Position numbers and translations under genes: made by a program. Below the pieces are notes generated by a model that worked only from the letters and a program-made list of their open reading frames with translations, had not been told where the DNA came from and made no database searches. A DNA stretch of 16,292 bases from Zeimonas sp937903095 (lineage in GTDB: Bacteria; Pseudomonadota; Gammaproteobacteria; Burkholderiales; Burkholderiaceae_E), in NCBI GenBank assembly GCA_937903095.1, contig CALCZN010000125.1, positions 1 through 16,292 on the forward strand, in the 5' to 3' direction. Below, piece by piece: positions 6,241 to 13,161 of this stretch; within the stretch, counting starts at the first letter, position 1; each line of letters starts with the position of its first letter.

Positions 6241-7134
6241 ATGGACATGCCCGCTGTCAGGCCGTCGGGCTGGCGACTGGCCGTTTCGCAATACGTCACG
6301 GTGACGAAGCCGCGCATCGTGCTGCTGGCGGCCTTCTGCGCGCTGATCGGCATGCTGCTGGCGAGCCGCGAACAGGTGCACTGGCAGGTCCTGCTGTTCG
6401 GCACGCTGGGCATCTCGCTGCTCGCCGGCGCGGGCTTCGCGTTCAACTGCCTGATCGAGCGCCACATCGACGCGCGCATGGCGCGCACGCGCGGCCGGCC
6501 TTCGGCCAGCGGCGAGGTCGGCGTGCCGGGTCACACGCTGTTCGCCACCGTGCTGGCCGTGCTCGGCGCCTTCGTGCTGTACGTGTTCGTCAATCCGCTG
6601 ACGATGTGGCTCACGCTGGCCACCTTCGTCGGCTACGCGGGCATCTACACCGTGCTGCTCAAGCCGTCCACGCCGCAGAACATCGTGATCGGCGGCGCCT
6701 CGGGCGCGATGCCGCCGGTGCTCGGCTGGGCAGCGGTGACCAACGAGGTGAGCGCCGCGCCGCTCGTGCTGTTCCTGATCATCTTCGTCTGGACGCCGCC
6801 GCATTTCTGGTCGCTCGCGCTCTACCGCATCGACGACTACCGCAAGTCCGGGCTGCCGATGCTGCCGGTCACGCACGGCCCGGAGTTCACCCGGCTGAAC
6901 ATCCTGCTCTATACGGTGCTGCTGGTCGTCGCGTCGGTGCTGCCGTTCCTGATCCAGATGAGCGGCCTGCTCTACCTCGCGTGCGCGCTCGTGCTCGACG
7001 CCATCTTCCTCGCCTACGCGTGGCGGATGTGGCGCAATTACTCCGACGAACTCGCGCGGCGCACCTTCGGCTATTCGATCTTCTATCTGTCCGCGCTGTT
7101 CGGCGCGCTGCTCGTCGACCACTTCATGAACTGA
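6241..7134 (+). CDS. ctaB: Protoheme IX farnesyltransferase (heme O synthase)
   Basis: CtaB/CyoE attaches the farnesyl tail to heme B to make heme O, the substrate of CtaA encoded just upstream. The product is 297 residues, the normal length for this UbiA-superfamily membrane enzyme with about nine helices. Visible family motifs are YVTVTKPRIVLLA near the N-terminus, the first polyprenyl-diphosphate site NCLIERHIDARMARTRGRP (residues 69-87), IVIGGASGAMPPVLGW, WTPPHFWSLAL and the second Asp-rich loop YRIDDYRKSGLPMLPVTHG (Asp198 and Asp199). The start is ATG 6241. The gene is sandwiched between ctaA and a SCO gene in the same direction, which makes a heme-plus-copper assembly operon with upstream SURF1. 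Confidence 0.96.
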   Translation: MDMPAVRPSGWRLAVSQYVTVTKPRIVLLAAFCALIGMLLASREQVHWQVLLFGTLGISLLAGAGFAFNCLIERHIDARMARTRGRPSASGEVGVPGHTLFATVLAVLGAFVLYVFVNPLTMWLTLATFVGYAGIYTVLLKPSTPQNIVIGGASGAMPPVLGWAAVTNEVSAAPLVLFLIIFVWTPPHFWSLALYRIDDYRKSGLPMLPVTHGPEFTRLNILLYTVLLVVASVLPFLIQMSGLLYLACALVLDAIFLAYAWRMWRNYSDELARRTFGYSIFYLSALFGALLVDHFMN

Positions 7135-7154
7135 TCGAGGAGGATCCGATCCCG

Positions 7155-7778
7155 ATGACGACTCTCGACGCGCTCGCGCCGCTGTCCGGGCGCTGGACGC
7201 GCCGCGCCGCAATGGCCGCGATGCTCTCGGGCGCCCTCTGGCTGGCCGGCTGCCAGTCGAAGCCCGAGTTCCGCAACACCGACGTTACCGGCGCCGATTT
7301 CGCGCAGGACTTCCATCTCACCGGCCACGACGGCAAGCAGTACTCGCTCGCCGATTTCCGCGGCAAGGCGGTCGTGATCTTCTTCGGCTACACGCAGTGC
7401 CCCGACGTCTGCCCGACGACGATGTCGGAGCTGGCCGAGGTGATGAAGCTGCTCGGCCCGGACGCCGATCGCGTGCAGGTGCTGTTCGTCACCGTCGACC
7501 CCGAGCGCGACACGCCGCAACTGCTCGCCAGCTACGTGCCGGCCTTCGATCCGCGTTTCCTCGGCCTGTACGGCGACGAGCAGGCCACCGAACGCACGGC
7601 GAAGGCGTTCCGCGTCTTCTACCAGAAGGTGCCGGGCAAGACGCCGGGCAGCTACACGGTGGACCACACGGCCGGCAGCTACGTCTACGACCCGCAAGGC
7701 AGGCTGCGGCTGTTCGTCAAGCACGGCGCCGGGCCGGAGCCGATCGCGCAGGACCTGCGAACGCTGCTGGCGGGCTGA
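7155..7778 (+). CDS. SCO1/SenC family copper chaperone lipoprotein
   Basis: SCO proteins deliver or reduce copper for the CuA site of oxidase subunit II. The product is 207 residues. A twin-Arg/hydrophobic N-terminus ends in a lipobox, LWLAGCQ (Cys33), so it is probably a periplasmic lipoprotein. The thioredoxin-like domain carries the copper motif YTQCPDVCPTT (Cys82 and Cys86) and the distal ligand His171 in YTVDHTAGSYVYD. FVTVDPERDTP is also a family hallmark. GAGGAGGA at 7137-7144 precedes ATG 7155 by about 10 nt and begins right after the ctaB stop, so the two genes are one operon. All residues needed for copper binding are present, unlike the divergent SCO-like protein at 4426-5115. Confidence 0.95.
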   Translation: MTTLDALAPLSGRWTRRAAMAAMLSGALWLAGCQSKPEFRNTDVTGADFAQDFHLTGHDGKQYSLADFRGKAVVIFFGYTQCPDVCPTTMSELAEVMKLLGPDADRVQVLFVTVDPERDTPQLLASYVPAFDPRFLGLYGDEQATERTAKAFRVFYQKVPGKTPGSYTVDHTAGSYVYDPQGRLRLFVKHGAGPEPIAQDLRTLLAG

Positions 7779-7856
7779 GCGGCCCGCTTAAGCGCTCCGC
7801 TCAAGCGCTCCGCTCAGGCGCTCCGCTCAGGCGCTCCGCTCAGGCGCTGCGCTCGC
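7779..7856. repeat. 13-bp tandem repeat, about six units
   Basis: Unit GCGCTCCGCTCAG. Clean copies occupy 7792-7804, 7805-7817, 7818-7830 and 7831-7843. A degenerate leading copy (7779-7791) starts just after the SCO stop and a degenerate trailing copy lies at 7844-7856. The array fills the gap between the convergent SCO and EamA genes and supplies the EamA stop codon (7840-7842) and its last residues. GAGCGG 7777-7782 and CCGCTC 7797-7802 can pair around the 10-bp palindrome at 7785-7794. Units also carry partial complementarity, so the array may act as a bidirectional transcript end, but there is no T-tract. Confidence 0.9.
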
Positions 7857-8736
7857 TGCCGGCGGCCACGCCCGCGCGCTGCGTCAGTGCGACCAGCACC
7901 GTCGCCGCGAGGATCATCGCGCCCCCGGCCAGCGTGCGCGCGCTCACCGTCTCGCCGCCGATCGCCACCGACGACAGCGCCGCGAACAGCACCTCGCTGA
8001 GCATCACGATCGCGGTCACGCCCGCCGGCACGCGCGCCACGCCGTACTGCAGCGCGAAGTTGCCGGCGAGGAGCGCCAGCGCCAGCGCGATCGTGCCCGC
8101 GATCCACAGCCAGTGCGGCGCGGGCGGAAAGGCCATCGTGCCGCCGAGCGACATCACCCAGGCCATCGTCACGGCGACGACGAAGCCGCCGACGAACATC
8201 GCGAGCGCGCGCACGTCGTCGGGCGCGTCGCGGTTGCGCCGGACGAGCACGTTGACGAAGGCGAAGCACAGGCCGCCGGCCAGGCCGAGCCAGTCGGCGA
8301 GCGACGAGGGCAGTGGAAAGCCCGCGCCGGGCTGCCACAGGACGATCGCGGCGCCGCCGAGCGCGAGCGCCATCCGCGCGAGCGCCGCGCCCGTGATCGC
8401 TTCGTCGAGCAGCCAGCGCGCGAGCAGCATCGACCACACCGGCATCAGGTAGAAGAGCAGGACGACGCGGACGACTTCGCCGATCATCACCCCCCAGTTG
8501 AAGGCGACGTTGGTCGCGCCGGCGGCGAGCACGAGCCACAGCAGCGCGGATCGCCGCAGCAGTCCGCGCCAGGCGAGCGGGCGCCAGATGCTGATGACGA
8601 TGGTCGAGAAGAGGAAGGCGAAGCCGGTCGCCCAGACGCTGTGCAGGCCGAGCGCGTTCAGCTGCCGGAACGGCCACCACGAAACGCCCCATACGAAGGC
8701 GTTGAACAGCAGGCAGGCGAGGGCTGCGGCGGGCAC
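7840..8736 (-). CDS. EamA/DMT-superfamily transporter
   Basis: The product is a 298-residue polytopic membrane protein with about ten hydrophobic helices arranged as two five-helix EamA repeats, the standard architecture of drug/metabolite-type exporters. The N-terminal segment FNAFVWGVSWWPFRQLNALG (preceded by ALACLL) and the late segment GVARVPAGVTAIVMLSEVLFAALSS match the conserved start of helix 1 and the SxLxPVxA-like region of the second repeat. The substrate cannot be assigned. The start is GTG 8736, 18 nt after the rpoH stop, so it is likely co-transcribed downstream of rpoH. The last codons and stop fall in the 13-bp repeat. A DMT transporter next to rpoH is familiar from betaproteobacteria. 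Confidence 0.9.
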   Translation of the reverse strand: MPAAALACLLFNAFVWGVSWWPFRQLNALGLHSVWATGFAFLFSTIVISIWRPLAWRGLLRRSALLWLVLAAGATNVAFNWGVMIGEVVRVVLLFYLMPVWSMLLARWLLDEAITGAALARMALALGGAAIVLWQPGAGFPLPSSLADWLGLAGGLCFAFVNVLVRRNRDAPDDVRALAMFVGGFVVAVTMAWVMSLGGTMAFPPAPHWLWIAGTIALALALLAGNFALQYGVARVPAGVTAIVMLSEVLFAALSSVAIGGETVSARTLAGGAMILAATVLVALTQRAGVAAGSERSA

Positions 8737-8754
8737 GGAGCGCAGCCCGCCGCC

Positions 8755-9639
8755 TCAAACGTACTCGGCCAGCGCTCCTTTCATCTTCTGCAGCGCCTTC
8801 GCCTCGATCTGGCGGATGCGCTCGGCCGAGACGCCGAACTCGTCGGCGAGCTGGTGCAGCGTGAGCGTTCCGCCCTCGGACTCGTCCTTCAGCCAGCGCG
8901 TCTCGATGATGCGCCGGCTGCGCGCATCGAGCGCGGCCAGCGCACTGGCGATGCCCTCGCTCTGCAGCCGGTCGCGGTCGCGCGACTCGAGCACCTGCGT
9001 GGGCTCGGCCTGCGGCGCCGCGAGCCAGGCGATCGGCGAGTAGCTCTCCTCGCCGTCGTCGAGGGACGGATCGAGCGCGACGTCCTGGCCGCCCAGGCGC
9101 GTCTCCATTTCGACGACGTCCTTCTCGCGCACGTTCAGGTCGCGCGCGATCGCGTCGACCTCGGCAGCCGTGAGCGCCTGCGGGCCCGATTTGCGCGAGC
9201 GCAGATTGAAGAACAGCTTGCGCTGCGCTTTCGTGGTGGCGACCTTCACCGTGCGCCAGTTCTTCAGGATGTACTCGTGAATTTCGGCGCGGATCCAGTG
9301 CAGCGCGAACGAGACGAGACGCACGCCGCGATCGGGGTCGAAGCGCTTGACCGCCTTCATCAGGCCGATGTTGCCTTCCTGGATCAGGTCGCCCAGCTGC
9401 AGGCCGTAGCCGTTGTAGCCGCGGGCCACGTGCACGACGAAACGCAGGTGCGAATGCACCAGCTCGCGCGCGGCATCCAGGTCCTGCTCGTCGCGGAAGC
9501 GGCGCGCCAGTTCCTGTTCCTCATCGACCGAGAGCACCGGGATCTGGTGCACGGCACCGATGTAGGCATCCAGCGAACCCAGCGCACTGGGAATCGGAAG
9601 ATTGTTCGCCACAAGGACAGTGGAGGTGTTCTGGCTCAT
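8755..9639 (-). CDS. rpoH: Heat-shock sigma factor RpoH (sigma-32), apparently hybrid between two lineages
   Basis: RpoH directs RNA polymerase to heat-shock promoters. The product is 294 residues, full length for the family. Visible regions are sigma-70 region 2 (about 55-125, with GDLIQEGNIGLMKAVKRFDPD at 83-103), the RpoH box (NWRTVKVATTKAQRKLFFNLR, 127-147, with the family-specific QRKLFFNLR) and region 4 helix-turn-helix (about 255-288, TLHQLADEFGVSAERIRQIEAKAL). The N-terminal ~82 residues (SALGSLDAYIGAVHQIPVL, VARGYNGYGLQ) look Xanthomonadaceae-like. From about residue 104 the sequence (RGVRLVSFALHWIRAEIHEYI; GGQDVALDPSLDDGEE; SPIAWLA) looks betaproteobacterial. The frame is intact. 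ATG 9639 lies ~27 nt downstream of a sigma-E-type promoter. Gene identity is certain; integrity as one natural gene is doubtful. Confidence 0.93.
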   Translation of the reverse strand: MSQNTSTVLVANNLPIPSALGSLDAYIGAVHQIPVLSVDEEQELARRFRDEQDLDAARELVHSHLRFVVHVARGYNGYGLQLGDLIQEGNIGLMKAVKRFDPDRGVRLVSFALHWIRAEIHEYILKNWRTVKVATTKAQRKLFFNLRSRKSGPQALTAAEVDAIARDLNVREKDVVEMETRLGGQDVALDPSLDDGEESYSPIAWLAAPQAEPTQVLESRDRDRLQSEGIASALAALDARSRRIIETRWLKDESEGGTLTLHQLADEFGVSAERIRQIEAKALQKMKGALAEYV

Positions 9640-9653
9640 AGGACTTCATCTTA

Positions 9654-9674
9654 GCAGTCGAACTATTGGACTGC
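9654..9674 (-). other. Small inverted repeat in the rpoH promoter/leader
   Basis: GCAGTC (9654-9659) and GACTGC (9669-9674) form a 6-bp inverted repeat around a 9-nt loop. It overlaps the -10 element of the sigma-E-type promoter and the predicted transcript start, so it could be an operator half-site pair; it could equally be chance. It lies upstream of most of the rpoH leader, which would be only about 20 nt long. Confidence 0.35.
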
Positions 9675-9693
9675 CCGGTACAGAAAAAGTTCC
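9666..9693 (-). promoter_or_regulatory. Candidate sigma-E (ECF) promoter for rpoH
   Basis: On the minus strand GGAACTT (9687-9693) is followed by exactly 16 nt and then TCCAA (9666-9670, preceded by G). The known RpoE consensus is GGAACTT, 15-16 nt, GTCAAA or TCTGA. The -35 match is complete and the -10 matches five of six in GTCCAA against GTCAAA. The predicted start is near 9660, about 20 nt before the rpoH ATG. Sigma-E control of rpoH is established in E. coli and has been reported for Xanthomonas, which supports the reading. A second GGAAC occurs 8 nt further upstream. Confidence 0.7.
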
Positions 9694-9819
9694 AGCGTTC
9701 CATTTTTGTTGAAAAACAACCCTGGAAGCCCCCCTGAAACTCCCCGGATGGATCAACGGGGACATCAACCCAGCCTAGCAGGAAGCCGGTCACCGCCGCA
9801 TGACAGGGCCCCGCGACGT

Positions 9820-10554
9820 TCAGCCGCCGGCGAGCTGGGCGTCCAGCGCCGCCCGGGGCGGCAGGCGCCAGTCGATCGGCGCCTGGCCACGACGCACCAG
9901 GTACTCGTTGGTCTGGGAGAAATGGCGGCAGCCGAGGAAGCCGCGGTGGGCCGACAGCGGCGAGGGATGCGGCGCCTTCAGCACGCGATGGCGGCGAGTG
10001 TCGATGACCTTGCCCTTGGCCTGCGCGTAGCTGCCCCAGAGCAGGAACACCAGGCCTTCGCGCTCGCGGTTGAGGACATCGACCACATGGTCGGTGAAAC
10101 CCTCCCAGCCCTTGCCCTGGTGGGCACCGGCGCGGCCTTCCTCGACCGTCAGCACGGCGTTGAGCAGCAACACCCCCTGCCGCGTCCAGGGCAGCAGGCA
10201 ACCGTGGTCCGGGCGCTGGAACGGCGGCGCGACGTTGCCGTCGCCTTCCAGCTCCTTGTAGATGTTCAGCAGCGACGGCGGCACCGGCACCCCCGGCATC
10301 ACCGAAAAGCACAGGCCATGGGCCTGGCCGAGGCCGTGGTACGGGTCCTGGCCGAGCACCACCACCTTCACCTGCTCGAACGGGGTCGCGTCGAACGCGG
10401 CGAAGATCTGCGGCCCCGGCGGGAACACCCGCGCACCGGCGGCCTTGCGCTGGCGCAGGAAGGCCGACAGCTCGCGCATGTCCGGGCGCAGCAGCCAGTC
10501 GCCGATGCGTGCCTTCCAGCCCGGCTCGAGCTGGATGTTCGGTGCCGCGCTCAC
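9820..10554 (-). CDS. ung: Uracil-DNA glycosylase
   Basis: This family 1 uracil-DNA glycosylase removes uracil from DNA to start base-excision repair. The product is 244 residues, normal length. Motifs are GQDPYH at 68-73 with the catalytic Asp70, PPSLLNIYKEL at 92-102, LLLNAVLTVEEGRAGAHQGKG-type motif from 129 and HPSPLSAHRGFLGCRHFSQTN from 196 (catalytic His196 and the minor-groove intercalation loop). The GTG start (10552-10554) overlaps the response-regulator stop as GTGA, so the two are translationally coupled. rpoH follows after 180 nt with its own promoter. Confidence 0.96.
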   Translation of the reverse strand: MSAAPNIQLEPGWKARIGDWLLRPDMRELSAFLRQRKAAGARVFPPGPQIFAAFDATPFEQVKVVVLGQDPYHGLGQAHGLCFSVMPGVPVPPSLLNIYKELEGDGNVAPPFQRPDHGCLLPWTRQGVLLLNAVLTVEEGRAGAHQGKGWEGFTDHVVDVLNREREGLVFLLWGSYAQAKGKVIDTRRHRVLKAPHPSPLSAHRGFLGCRHFSQTNEYLVRRGQAPIDWRLPPRAALDAQLAGG

Positions 10555-11393
10555 AGCACCGCGGCCGGCTGTGCCAGCCGGGTCAGGCGCAGCTGGAACA
10601 GCACCTTGGTCACCAGCAGGCGCTCCTCGATCGGCTTCTGTACCAGGTCGTTGGCACCGGCCTGCAGCAGCGCGGACTGGTTGTGCGGGTTGCTGTCGCC
10701 GGTCATCACCAGCACCGGCAGGCGGCGCTTGCCGTAGCCGAAGTCGATGCGCACGCGCTCGACCACGTCGCGGCCATTGAGCTCGCCCTTGAGGGTGACG
10801 TCGGTGAGCACCAGGTCGATGCGGCGCGTAGTGCGTCCCAGCGATTCTGCGGTCAGCAGCGAGAACGCATCCTCGGCGGTGAGCACGTGCACCACGTGCA
10901 GGTCGTGGCGCTCGAGCATGCGCTTGGTGGCCTCGGCCACCACCCGGCTGTCCTCGACATACAGCACGGTCGCGCCGGGCACCGGCTCGGGCTGCACGTA
11001 GCCGCGGATGAAGGTCGCCAGCGCCTCGTGGCCCAGCGCCTTGTCGAAATAATCGGTGACGAATTCGTTGAAGCGGCGCTGCTCCAGGTGGCGCTGGGCA
11101 TCGCCGGACACCACGATCACCGGCACGTAGGCCTGCCCAGCCGCCTCGCGCACGCTGCGCGCCAGCGCCAGGCCATCGCCATCGGGCAGGGCCAGCGAAG
11201 TGGTGACCAGGTGCACCGGGCCGGTCGCCAGCGCCGCACGCGCTTCCTCGATGCCGGCACAGCCCACCACCTCCACGTCCGGCAGCTCGCGCTGCAACAC
11301 GTCGGAGATCAGCTTGCGCACCAGTTTTGAACCATCGACCACCATCACCCGGGGGGCGTCGCTGATCAGATGCTTGAGTTCGTGGGTGGACAT
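10551..11393 (-). CDS. Two-receiver-domain response regulator, first receiver degenerate
   Basis: The product is 280 residues with two CheY-like receiver domains and no recognisable output domain. Domain 1 (about 14-130) reads VMVVDGSKLVRKLI, then HLVTTSLALPDGDG. At the phospho-acceptor position there is Ser66 rather than Asp, and one of the acidic-pocket pair is Gly21, so this receiver probably cannot be phosphorylated. Domain 2 (about 142-270) is canonical: Glu147-Asp148, phospho-acceptor Asp198 in LVLTDVTLKGELNG, Thr231 in VMTGD and Lys253 in VQKPIEE. It may act as a phosphorelay intermediate or protein-interaction switch. The start ATG 11393 lies 7 nt after the ftsX stop and the end overlaps ung, placing it in an ftsEX-ung run. 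Partner kinase unknown. Confidence 0.9.
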   Translation of the reverse strand: MSTHELKHLISDAPRVMVVDGSKLVRKLISDVLQRELPDVEVVGCAGIEEARAALATGPVHLVTTSLALPDGDGLALARSVREAAGQAYVPVIVVSGDAQRHLEQRRFNEFVTDYFDKALGHEALATFIRGYVQPEPVPGATVLYVEDSRVVAEATKRMLERHDLHVVHVLTAEDAFSLLTAESLGRTTRRIDLVLTDVTLKGELNGRDVVERVRIDFGYGKRRLPVLVMTGDSNPHNQSALLQAGANDLVQKPIEERLLVTKVLFQLRLTRLAQPAAVL

Positions 11394-11400
11394 GCGCGTG

Positions 11401-12378
11401 TCAGGTATCGGTCGGGCGAGTCTGCCTGAGGAAGTGCCCGGTCACCAGCCACGCCCCCAACCAGCCCAGGATCACCGTACCCAGCACCACCAGCCCCGAA
11501 TGCAGCGCATCGAGCCCATGCAGGGTGAACGCACTGCCGTAACTGCCGGTCAACGCCGCCAGCGGCGGGCGCAGGGCCAGGCCGCAGGCGCCGATCAGCG
11601 CCAATGCCAGCGCACCCGCAGCCAGGCCGTACCAGGCACCCAGGTAGATAAACGGACGGCGGATGAAGCCGTCGCTGGCGCCCAGCAGCTGCAGCACGCC
11701 GATTTCCTCGCGCCGCGCCTGGATGTCCAGCCGCACGGTATTGCCGACCACCAGCACCGCCCCCAGCCCCAGCAGCAGCGACAGCACCTGCACCAGCCGC
11801 GCGCCGAACCCGAGCCAGGCGTCCAGGCGCTGGCGCCACAGGGCATCGTGCTGGACCAGGTCGGCCTGCGGCAGGGCCTGCAGCGACCTGGCCAGGGCCA
11901 TGTCCTGGTCCCCAACCGGGGTGACGATCAGCAGCGTCGGCAGCGGGTTCTCGCCGAGTGCGTCGATCGCCTCGCCCAGCCCGGCGCTCTGGCGCAGTTC
12001 GGCCAGGCCTTCGTCGGGCGTGCGCAGCACCACGCCGGCCACGTCGGCGCGCGACCGCAGGCTCGCGGCCACGTCCTGCGCGGCGGCGCCGTCGACTTCA
12101 GGCTTGAGGAACAGATTGATGTCGCGCGACTGCTGCACGCTGCCGGCGAACAGCTTGAGGTTGTCCAGCGCGATCGACAGGCCAAGCGGCAGCGCCAGGG
12201 CCAGCGCCATCACCGCCACGGTCAGCACCGTCGCCCATGGCTTGCGCAGCGCGCGGCCAAGGCTGAAGACCACGCTGTGCAGGTGGTGGGCGAACCACAC
12301 GCGCAGCCGCGACGGCGCGGGCGCGGCATGGGCGGCGGGCTTGTTCGCGGCCTCGGCCTTGTTCGCGTCCCTGCTCAT
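11401..12378 (-). CDS. ftsX: Cell-division ABC transporter permease FtsX
   Basis: FtsX pairs with the ATPase FtsE at the divisome and activates septal peptidoglycan hydrolases through its periplasmic loop. The product is 325 residues with the FtsX topology: an Ala/Pro-rich cytoplasmic tail (1-45), TM1 (about 48-70), a periplasmic domain (75-190, including DINLFLKPEVD), then TM2 (about 192-214), TM3 (about 246-268) and TM4 (about 294-315). The conserved loop RREEIGVLQLLGASDGFIRRPF lies after TM2. ATG 12378 overlaps the ftsE stop (ATGA), the usual tight coupling. The sequence resembles Xanthomonadaceae FtsX. Confidence 0.95.
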   Translation of the reverse strand: MSRDANKAEAANKPAAHAAPAPSRLRVWFAHHLHSVVFSLGRALRKPWATVLTVAVMALALALPLGLSIALDNLKLFAGSVQQSRDINLFLKPEVDGAAAQDVAASLRSRADVAGVVLRTPDEGLAELRQSAGLGEAIDALGENPLPTLLIVTPVGDQDMALARSLQALPQADLVQHDALWRQRLDAWLGFGARLVQVLSLLLGLGAVLVVGNTVRLDIQARREEIGVLQLLGASDGFIRRPFIYLGAWYGLAAGALALALIGACGLALRPPLAALTGSYGSAFTLHGLDALHSGLVVLGTVILGWLGAWLVTGHFLRQTRPTDT

Positions 12379-13061
12379 TCGGCCAGGTCCTGTGGCGAGA
12401 TGTCGTCCACCAGGCGGCCATGGTCGAGGATCAGCACGCGCTTGCGCATGTGCTTGAGCAGCGCCAGGTCGTGGCTGACCACCAGCACGCTGGTGCCGCG
12501 GCCGGGCAGTTCGGCGAACAGGGCCATGATCTCCGCGGCGAGGGTCGGGTCGAGGTTGCCGGTCGGCTCGTCGGCCACCAGCAACCGGGGCTCGGCGATG
12601 ATCGCGCGGGCGATGCCCACGCGCTGCTGCTCGCCGGCCGACAACTGCGTGGGCAGCGCCTTCTCGCGATGGCCCAGGCCCATCCGTTCGAGCACCGAGC
12701 GCACCCGTTTGCCGGTGTCGGCGCGCCGGTCGCCGCGCAGGATCAGCGGCAACGCCACGTTCTCGCCGACGCTGCGGTCGATCAGCAGGCGGTGGTCCTG
12801 GTGGACCGCGCCGACTTCACGGCGGTGCAGCGCCACCTTGCCGCCGCGCACCTTGAGCAGGTTGCGCTCGCCGAACAGCACGGCGCCGCGGGTCGGGCGC
12901 TCGCTGAGGTGGATCAGTTTCAGCAGGGTGCTCTTGCCGGCGCCGGAGTGGCCGGTGACGAACAGCATCTCGCCGGCCGCCACCTCGAAGCTGACGTCCA
13001 CCAGCGCCTGGTGGCCGCCCGCATAGTGCTTGCTGACATTGTCGAAACGCAGGACGCTCAT
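12375..13061 (-). CDS. ftsE: Cell-division ATP-binding protein FtsE
   Basis: FtsE is the ATPase of the FtsEX complex. The product is 228 residues with all ABC motifs: Walker A GHSGAGKS (37-44), Q-loop Gln88 in GAVHQDHRLL, signature LSAGEQQRVGIARA from 140, Walker B LLVADEPTGNLD (160-171) and the switch His197. I chose ATG 13061 (MSVLRFDNVSKHY) because FtsE proteins start at this point, with CGGGG just upstream. The open frame extends to 13097 without conserved residues. It is the first gene of the minus-strand run ftsE-ftsX-receiver-ung. The upstream gap to rhlB is about 100 nt. Confidence 0.96.
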   Translation of the reverse strand: MSVLRFDNVSKHYAGGHQALVDVSFEVAAGEMLFVTGHSGAGKSTLLKLIHLSERPTRGAVLFGERNLLKVRGGKVALHRREVGAVHQDHRLLIDRSVGENVALPLILRGDRRADTGKRVRSVLERMGLGHREKALPTQLSAGEQQRVGIARAIIAEPRLLVADEPTGNLDPTLAAEIMALFAELPGRGTSVLVVSHDLALLKHMRKRVLILDHGRLVDDISPQDLAE

Positions 13062-13135
13062 GCCCCGATTATGCCGGAGCCGAAGCGCGGCGTGCATCGC
13101 GATGCCGGGGCCGCGAACGACCCGGGCCGACGACA

Positions 13136-13156
13136 GCGCCGGCCATGGGCCGGCGC
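13136..13156 (-). terminator. Hairpin after rhlB, possible terminator
   Basis: A perfect 9-bp GC-only stem (13136-13144 with 13148-13156) with a 3-nt loop lies 5 nt beyond the rhlB stop. It could end the rhlB transcript before ftsE. There is no U-tract after it on the minus strand, so it is not a classical intrinsic terminator; it may protect the 3' end or act with Rho. Confidence 0.45.
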
Positions 13157-13161
13157 ATCGA

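Noticed and set aside
5132..7212. Long minus-strand open frames opposite ctaA and ctaB
   Set aside because: Composition (Arg, Glu, His, Gln rich) is what antisense frames of GC-rich membrane-protein genes produce; ctaA and ctaB are unambiguous on the plus strand.
7779..7856. Possible CRISPR array
   Set aside because: Units are 13 bp and directly abutting with no spacers; it is a simple tandem repeat.
7814..8758. Alternative minus-strand frame over the EamA gene
   Set aside because: Its translation is Arg/Ala-rich and soluble, while the overlapping frame at 7840-8736 gives a clear ten-helix transporter.
8113..9654. 513-codon plus-strand open frame opposite EamA and rpoH
   Set aside because: It spans the antisense of two real genes and the suspected junction; no domain is recognisable.
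11200..13026. 608-codon plus-strand open frame opposite ftsX and ftsE
   Set aside because: It is antisense to two genes with full motif sets; its translation is low-complexity Ser/Arg/Ala typical of the complement of GC-rich genes, with no recognisable domain.
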